Shown here: positions 7,393 through 13,468 of the stretch, piece after piece | How the letters are laid out: each line of letters begins with the position of its first letter | How positions within the stretch are numbered: the stretch's first letter is position 1 | Translations under genes and position numbers: made by a program | The notes under the pieces: generated by a model | Told to the model about the DNA's origin: nothing | Database searches by the model: none | Seen by the model: only the letters and a program-made list of their open reading frames with translations | Source: Candidatus Glassiibacteriota bacterium | GTDB lineage: Bacteria > Gemmatimonadota > Glassbacteria > GWA2-58-10 | Length of the DNA: 13,468 bases | Direction: 5' to 3' | Assembly: GCA_016934095.1 (NCBI GenBank) | Contig: JAFGTO010000282.1 | Span: forward strand, 1-13,468

Positions 7393-8409
7393 CTAGACTT
7401 CGAGTTTCAGCAGGGATTCGATCTTTCTCAGTTGTTCCCGGTTGTTGAAAGACATCACCATCCTGGCATCCGCCAGCGGAACGTCCACCACCCGCCGGGT
7501 CTCGTCTCCCTCCTCGCGGAAGCGGAAAATCAGTTGGTTGACCAGGTCGGTGAAATATTCCTCTCCCTGGGCGTTGCCGGGCTTCAGCGAGCTAAGCCCT
7601 TCCTCGAGATTTTTTTTGCCTATCAGGTAGAGGGAAACGTTCAGGTGGGTGCTCGACGATTCGATCCGGCGGGGATCGAACGAGCGGTCGCCGGAGGGAA
7701 CGAGACGGTCGCTGTCGGTGAAAAACTCCCGGATAACTGCCGGCCGCAGCTCCACTTGCTCGTGCACCAGTTTGACAAAATCCTCCGGCAGCAGCTTGGA
7801 AGTGGAAAAGCCGGACCCCATTTCATCGATCAGCTCTTTGACCTGCCCGGCAGCCAGCGGCCTGTTCTCCAGGCAGAGGTCCAGCAGGCGGCCGGCAAAC
7901 AGCGCGCGGCGGATGTCCTGGCGCTCGAAAATACCGATCAGCCTTCCGCTTTCATCTTTGGCCACCCTCCCGCTGGCCCACTCGCTGCGCGGAGCGGTGC
8001 AGAAAGCCATGGCCGGCCTGCCGCGGCTGAAGTAGCTTTCGATCAGCCGCTCGACCGCCTCCGGCGAGACAACCTTGTCTCCCATGGTGATCAGCACCGG
8101 CACCTCGGGGTCCCTGTCAATTCTTTTCAACACCTCGTACCCGGTGCGTACGGCGTTGCCGGTGCCCAGCCTCCTGGGCTGGAAGGCGAACTTCGCCTCC
8201 GGGCACCCGGAGGCCACGGTGGCCATCACTTCCCGCGCCCTGGCCCCGACCACCACGACTACCGGGTCCAGGCCGCACTCCCTGTAGCATTCGAGGGCCC
8301 TGAGGATCGCCGGCTTGCCGCACACCGGACAACACACCTTGTGGACCCGGCTGTCCCCCATGCGGGTTCCCTGGCCGGCAGACAGGACTATACAGGAGAT
8401 CTTTCGCAT
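7393..8409 (-). CDS. GlmU-like sugar-1-phosphate nucleotidyltransferase lacking the acetyltransferase domain
   Basis: Predicted to join a nucleoside triphosphate and a sugar-1-phosphate (probably GlcNAc-1-P with UTP) in the cytoplasm. The ATG at 8409 gives 338 residues and places the signature LSAGQGTRM (9-17, Lys ~24) where GlmU has it; its ribosome site is weak. An ATG at 8541, preceded by AAGG, would add 44 unconserved residues. Visible GlmU features: QPRRLGTGNAV (77-87), MGD with metal ligand Asp ~111, FERQD (Glu ~162), LNVSLYL (Asn ~257), NAQGEEYFTDLV (279-290) and FNNREQL (321-327, with the second metal ligand Asn). GlmU has only a few residues between the FERQD and LNVSLYL positions; here about 85 extra residues (~170-255) are inserted. 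The left-handed beta-helix acetyltransferase half of GlmU is absent. The sugar specificity is inferred, not proven. Confidence 0.85.
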   Translation of the reverse strand: MRKISCIVLSAGQGTRMGDSRVHKVCCPVCGKPAILRALECYRECGLDPVVVVVGARAREVMATVASGCPEAKFAFQPRRLGTGNAVRTGYEVLKRIDRDPEVPVLITMGDKVVSPEAVERLIESYFSRGRPAMAFCTAPRSEWASGRVAKDESGRLIGIFERQDIRRALFAGRLLDLCLENRPLAAGQVKELIDEMGSGFSTSKLLPEDFVKLVHEQVELRPAVIREFFTDSDRLVPSGDRSFDPRRIESSSTHLNVSLYLIGKKNLEEGLSSLKPGNAQGEEYFTDLVNQLIFRFREEGDETRRVVDVPLADARMVMSFNNREQLRKIESLLKLEV

Positions 8410-8607
8410 AGATTTTGTCCGAGGAGCTCTTTGACCATGGATTTCAGCCGCGTATCCAGTGCTATCGGCCGCTGAAGGCCGGCATTGAACCGGGCTGCAC
8501 CGGTAAAAAATACTGACCGGGCGGGCAAACCCGTCCGTCATGGAACCTTAAAAAATCAATTTAAAATTATCGGGCAAGCTTGGCAATCTTTCCGGCTGCC
8601 GGGAGGA

Positions 8608-9558
8608 TCAATAGCGGTAGAGACAGGTAAAGGCCATCCGGCCTTCATCGGTGCGCTCCCCACCATGGAAGAGAAACACCGCACGCGCTTCGATGCCCAG
8701 GATGAACACCCGGCCCAGCTCGGCGGTGATACCCAACCCCGGGGAACATTGGAGCATCCTGACATCCCGGCCGGGGAACACTTTCAGGTGGTGGCGCATG
8801 CCACCGTACATGGAAAGGAAGGGGTAGATCCGGTAAGTCGCAGGCTTCAGGCTGTAACGGAAACCGAGGTTCCAGTCGATGAAATCATCCCTGCTGCCGC
8901 TGTCATCCCCTAGAGCGTAGCAGGCTTCGAAATCGACCTCGGCACGTCCCCGGTCGTCGACCATACGGGAAAACCCGAGGCCGAACAGGTCCTCTCCGCC
9001 TTTCAGGTACTTACCCATGAAAAAGCGGTTACTCCAGGAGTATTCCCGTATCTGTCCGAGGGTCATCGGCTCCTCGGCCTCGGGCTGCTGCGTAATTTTG
9101 GGAGTTTTTTTGTGTTTGGCCGGACGGTAACCGGGCTTTTCAAGACCTGCCAGGGCGGCCAGCAGGCTGTCCAGGCGCTGCTCCACACCCGCCAGAGAGC
9201 CGCCCGTTCTGTCGAGATGACCCCGTACCCGGCTCATTTCTTCAGGGGCCAGCCACTGCTGGCCGCTCAACTTAGCCGCGGCTCTGTCAGGCTCGGAAGC
9301 CTTTCCCAGAAATCGCAGCTCGACCCAGCCCATTTCGGCTGTCCCGGGCAGCTCCACCTGGGCCCACCCGCCTTCGCTCTTCATCACGTCAACCATCATT
9401 CCCGAAGAAATCACGTCCAGCACAACCCCGTCCGGCCCTGGAGATGAATATACTTTGGCCTCGGGAGCCTTGACCACCGACCAGTCCGCAGACAATACCC
9501 GCCAGCCGAGCAAAAGGAATAATAAACAATAACGCAACAATCGCACTTTTCCATCCAT
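8608..9558 (-). CDS. Secreted SH3b domain fused to a small outer-membrane beta-barrel
   Basis: A 316-residue predicted envelope protein. The ATG at 9558 begins a good signal peptide (KVRLLRYCLLFLLLGW, likely cleavage after VLSA at ~24). Residues ~26-85 read as a bacterial SH3 domain (VYSSPGPDGVVLDVISSGM ... GWAQVEL ... GWVELRFLG). A charged, helical-looking linker (~90-165) includes a Lys/Pro-rich part. Residues ~170-316 alternate polar and hydrophobic residues in strands typical of an eight-strand-size barrel and end in LYRY with a terminal aromatic residue, as outer-membrane proteins do. SH3b domains usually bind peptidoglycan or peptides, so it may tie the outer membrane to the cell wall; that role is inferred. 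In-frame starts exist upstream (ATG at 9630, TTG at 9639), but they would bury the signal peptide. The ribosome site at 9558 is poorly spaced. Confidence 0.75.
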   Translation of the reverse strand: MDGKVRLLRYCLLFLLLGWRVLSADWSVVKAPEAKVYSSPGPDGVVLDVISSGMMVDVMKSEGGWAQVELPGTAEMGWVELRFLGKASEPDRAAAKLSGQQWLAPEEMSRVRGHLDRTGGSLAGVEQRLDSLLAALAGLEKPGYRPAKHKKTPKITQQPEAEEPMTLGQIREYSWSNRFFMGKYLKGGEDLFGLGFSRMVDDRGRAEVDFEACYALGDDSGSRDDFIDWNLGFRYSLKPATYRIYPFLSMYGGMRHHLKVFPGRDVRMLQCSPGLGITAELGRVFILGIEARAVFLFHGGERTDEGRMAFTCLYRY

Positions 9559-9897
9559 CGGCACGCAGCCCTTGTTGATAAAAACCGCAGTCTTGACAAT
9601 TCGCCCCGGGCGGAAGCCGGATTTCTGCATCGCTGCCAAAGGTGCAACGCTGCCTGGGACAGGTTTATATGCAAGAAACGAACCAGCGCCCGGCCGTTTC
9701 GGCGGCTTCCCTCTTAGTTATCGTACATTTCCGAGGGCTGCTTTAATAAAACGGACCTCAAACCTATTATATATTAGTAATTTAAGGCAATCAAAAGGCA
9801 GGTAAAATAGAAGGCTGAGAGGTGCAGGGCGAAAACCGGCAGTCAGGGTACAGGCATGCCCCGGTACTTTTAAGTGATAGTTAAAATAGGAAAAAAA
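9559..9897. other. Intergenic stretch and long leader of the SH3b-barrel gene
   Basis: 339 bases with no separate gene that I can support. The promoter at 9766-9794 would give a leader of about 200 bases before the ATG at 9558. I recognise no known riboswitch or RNA family in it. Just past the thioredoxin-NHL stop (9898) the minus strand reads TTTTTTT, but without a preceding hairpin; an 8-base palindrome GGCATGCC lies near 9853-9860. Confidence 0.5.
9766..9794 (-). promoter_or_regulatory. Promoter of the SH3b-barrel gene
   Basis: Minus-strand TTGATT (9789-9794), 17 bases, then a perfect TATAAT (9766-9771) in an AT-rich island within GC-rich DNA. The predicted start is near 9759, far upstream of the start codon at 9558. 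Confidence 0.6.
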
Positions 9898-11868
<1,971 letters not shown>

Positions 11869-11901
11869 CTTGCTCCTCAAAGGTTGCTAGTAGTACCCCT
11901 G

Positions 11902-11928
11902 GTTATAGATTTTGTTTCTGATTCTCAA
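11902..11928 (-). promoter_or_regulatory. Weak candidate promoter of the thioredoxin-NHL gene
   Basis: Minus-strand TTGAGA (11923-11928) and TATAAC (11902-11907) each match consensus at 5 of 6 positions, but the spacing is only 15 bases. The gene may instead be transcribed from upstream of the barrel-receptor gene. Confidence 0.35.
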
Positions 11929-11970
11929 AATATATTTACAGGCGGGAAAGGGTCTTGCCCGGAAGGTAAA

Positions 11971-13468
11971 TCAGTTGCGGAACTCCCAGTTCAGGCCGAA
12001 TATTGCCCGCGGCCCGGGCAGCCTGAACGGGTCGATGCCATTGTAGTAATCGCTCATCAGGTGGTCGAGACGGCAGTAGATGGTGAGGTCGATTATCCGC
12101 AGCAGCCCGCTGCCGCCGAAATTGACCCTGCCCGGCTGCCTGGCGAGACCGGCGGCCTGAGCGCTGCCGAGCGGGAAAAAGAATTCGCCCTCGTAGACCA
12201 CCTCCGCCTGAAGGCCGAATCCCATGTCCCCGTGCAGCAGGCTGGTCTCGAACCCCAGCACTGCAGTATGACGGCGGCGGGCCAGGTAGCTCACCCCGGC
12301 CGGCGGGTCGAACAGCTCCACCCCTTCCGCCGTCAGCTCGAAAACGCTCCAGACCCGGCCCTCGTAACGGTAATAAAAGCCGTTCACCGTGTAATCCAGC
12401 GGTGTGTATTCCCCGGCGGTCAGCGGGTCCGGGCTGAACCCGGAGACCGCCTGCCCGCTCAGGCGGCGGTGTGTCAGCCCCGCGCGCAACACTCCCAGTC
12501 CGGCCGGCTTGAATTCCAGGCCGCCGTCGAGCATGTCCAGCCTGGCCGGCCTGCAGTCTTCCATTCCGGCCCCGGAACAGGAAAGCGAGTATAAAGCTGC
12601 CAAATCAGGGTAGGATACATCTCTTTTCCAGGCCAGGAAAGCGGACACCCTGCCGGAAAAGCTCCTCGAAGCCCCGAGGTCGAGCACCGCTTTCGTGCCC
12701 GCACTTCCAGGCACCTGCCTCAGCCCGCCCGTGGCATGCAGCCTGAGACCTCCCGGGGCCTGCAGGCGCAGGAACCCCAGTTGGCTGTGAATGGAGAGCG
12801 AGAGGTCTTCCGGCAGGATGTCCTGGAAATCCAGCGGCCGGTTCCTCTCACCCTGCAAGTCGATCCCCACGGCCAGGCCCCTGCCCGGCCTGAGTACGAA
12901 CTGGGCCTGGTAACCGTCCGCCCGGGCCTTGAGGTGCACGGCCCGGCCATCCTGCAGGAAAGGATGGGTGCTGACCGCGTAGCGGTAACCCAGGCGGTAT
13001 CCCGCCCGTTCTCCCAGCCGTCCGGTAATTGCCGCGTGGAGGTGGGTGTTTTTCTGCTTGAGCTTGCCGACCGTGCCGCGCGGGTTCCTGTCGTTGGAGA
13101 AAAAAAGCCCCTCCAGGCTGATGACCGCAGCGCCGCGCAGGTTTTTTTCCAGGCGGGTGAAATACTGCACCTGCTCGACCTTGAGGGTAAGGTCCTCGGT
13201 GCGCTGCTCGATCTTGTTGATATCCACGTGAAGGGCCGCCGAGCCGAAAAGCCTTCTCCTCAAGCCTCCACCCACCTTGTTGATCTGGTAGGAGCCGCCG
13301 TAAATGCCCATCCTGGACTGCGACTGGGCGGGGTCCGCCCGCCGGGTTACCAGGTGGACCTCCTGAGCGCCGCCGCGCGGCCCGCCGAACCCGCCGGAGG
13401 TCAGTACTATTCTTTCGAGCACCTCGGGAGCTATCATGCGCAGGTCCGGAGCACCGGTAAGGGGGTCG
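11971..13468 (-). CDS. TonB-dependent-receptor-like outer-membrane barrel, C-terminal part
   Basis: The frame is open to the right end of the window, so the N-terminus, including any signal peptide or TonB box, is missing; 498 residues are visible up to the TGA at 11971. Near the right edge, EVLERIVLTSGGFGGPRGG followed by QEVHLVTRR resembles the end of a TonB-receptor plug domain (the IERIEVLRGP ... GGVINIITK pattern). The rest is a long series of alternating amphipathic strands rich in Gly, Tyr and Arg, ending FRLPGPRAIFGLNWEFRN. This matches the usual PGR...F receptor ending, except that the last residue is Asn and the aromatic is third from the end. It probably imports or binds a ligand at the outer membrane; the ligand is not readable. 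The visible barrel of about 440 residues is smaller than classical siderophore receptors. The downstream thioredoxin-NHL gene follows by 102 bases. Confidence 0.75.
   Translation of the reverse strand, partial: DPLTGAPDLRMIAPEVLERIVLTSGGFGGPRGGAQEVHLVTRRADPAQSQSRMGIYGGSYQINKVGGGLRRRLFGSAALHVDINKIEQRTEDLTLKVEQVQYFTRLEKNLRGAAVISLEGLFFSNDRNPRGTVGKLKQKNTHLHAAITGRLGERAGYRLGYRYAVSTHPFLQDGRAVHLKARADGYQAQFVLRPGRGLAVGIDLQGERNRPLDFQDILPEDLSLSIHSQLGFLRLQAPGGLRLHATGGLRQVPGSAGTKAVLDLGASRSFSGRVSAFLAWKRDVSYPDLAALYSLSCSGAGMEDCRPARLDMLDGGLEFKPAGLGVLRAGLTHRRLSGQAVSGFSPDPLTAGEYTPLDYTVNGFYYRYEGRVWSVFELTAEGVELFDPPAGVSYLARRRHTAVLGFETSLLHGDMGFGLQAEVVYEGEFFFPLGSAQAAGLARQPGRVNFGGSGLLRIIDLTIYCRLDHLMSDYYNGIDPFRLPGPRAIFGLNWEFRN

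Noticed and set aside
7432..8475. Plus-strand open frame of 347 residues
   Set aside because: Antisense to the GlmU-like gene, whose catalytic motifs are clear; long antisense frames are common in GC-rich DNA.
9850..9875. Palindrome GGCATGCC flanked by GTAC repeats after the thioredoxin-NHL gene
   Set aside because: The inner pairing leaves a loop that is too short and the outer pairs are out of register, so no stable hairpin is expected.

Overview
The window looks like chromosomal DNA of a GC-rich Gram-negative bacterium. Outer-membrane barrel proteins, a periplasmic thioredoxin/NHL protein and Sec-type signal peptides support this. The gene set (B12-dependent ribonucleotide reductase, DUF3857 protein, SH3b-barrel fusion, thioredoxin-NHL protein) would fit a little-cultured lineage such as one near the FCB group, but that placement is a guess. 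All eight recognisable genes lie on the minus strand, so transcription runs from high to low coordinates. I see no tRNA, rRNA, CRISPR array, transposase or phage gene.

Layout from the upstream (right) end: the C-terminal part of a TonB-receptor-like outer-membrane barrel (11971-13468, start outside the window); a secreted thioredoxin-like/NHL-repeat protein (9898-11868); a secreted SH3b domain fused to a small outer-membrane barrel (8608-9558); a GlmU-type sugar nucleotidyltransferase without the acetyltransferase half (7393-8409); an enolase-superfamily dipeptide epimerase (6087-7118); a secreted DUF3857 protein with a degenerate transglutaminase-like domain (3463-5697); an aldehyde dehydrogenase (1857-3281); and the N-terminal 432 residues of the class II ribonucleotide reductase NrdJ (1-1297, running off the left end). 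Most gaps are 100-560 bases and several hold their own promoter-like sequence, so this is probably a run of small transcription units rather than one operon. The loose theme of the first six genes is the cell envelope and cell-wall precursor or peptide metabolism; that link is inferred from context only.

The clearest regulatory signal is upstream of nrdJ: a sigma70-type promoter (TTGACA, 18 bases, TATATT) with two NrdR-box palindromes whose cores are exactly 31 bases apart, one of them covering the -10 element. The most striking unexplained structure is a perfect 24-base inverted repeat around a 41-base centre (1651-1739) in the 560-base gap between aldH and nrdJ. I found no convincing new multi-gene system. 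The best leads are this palindromic element, the DUF3857 protein that has lost its catalytic cysteine, and the GlmU-like protein with an inserted segment of about 85 residues.
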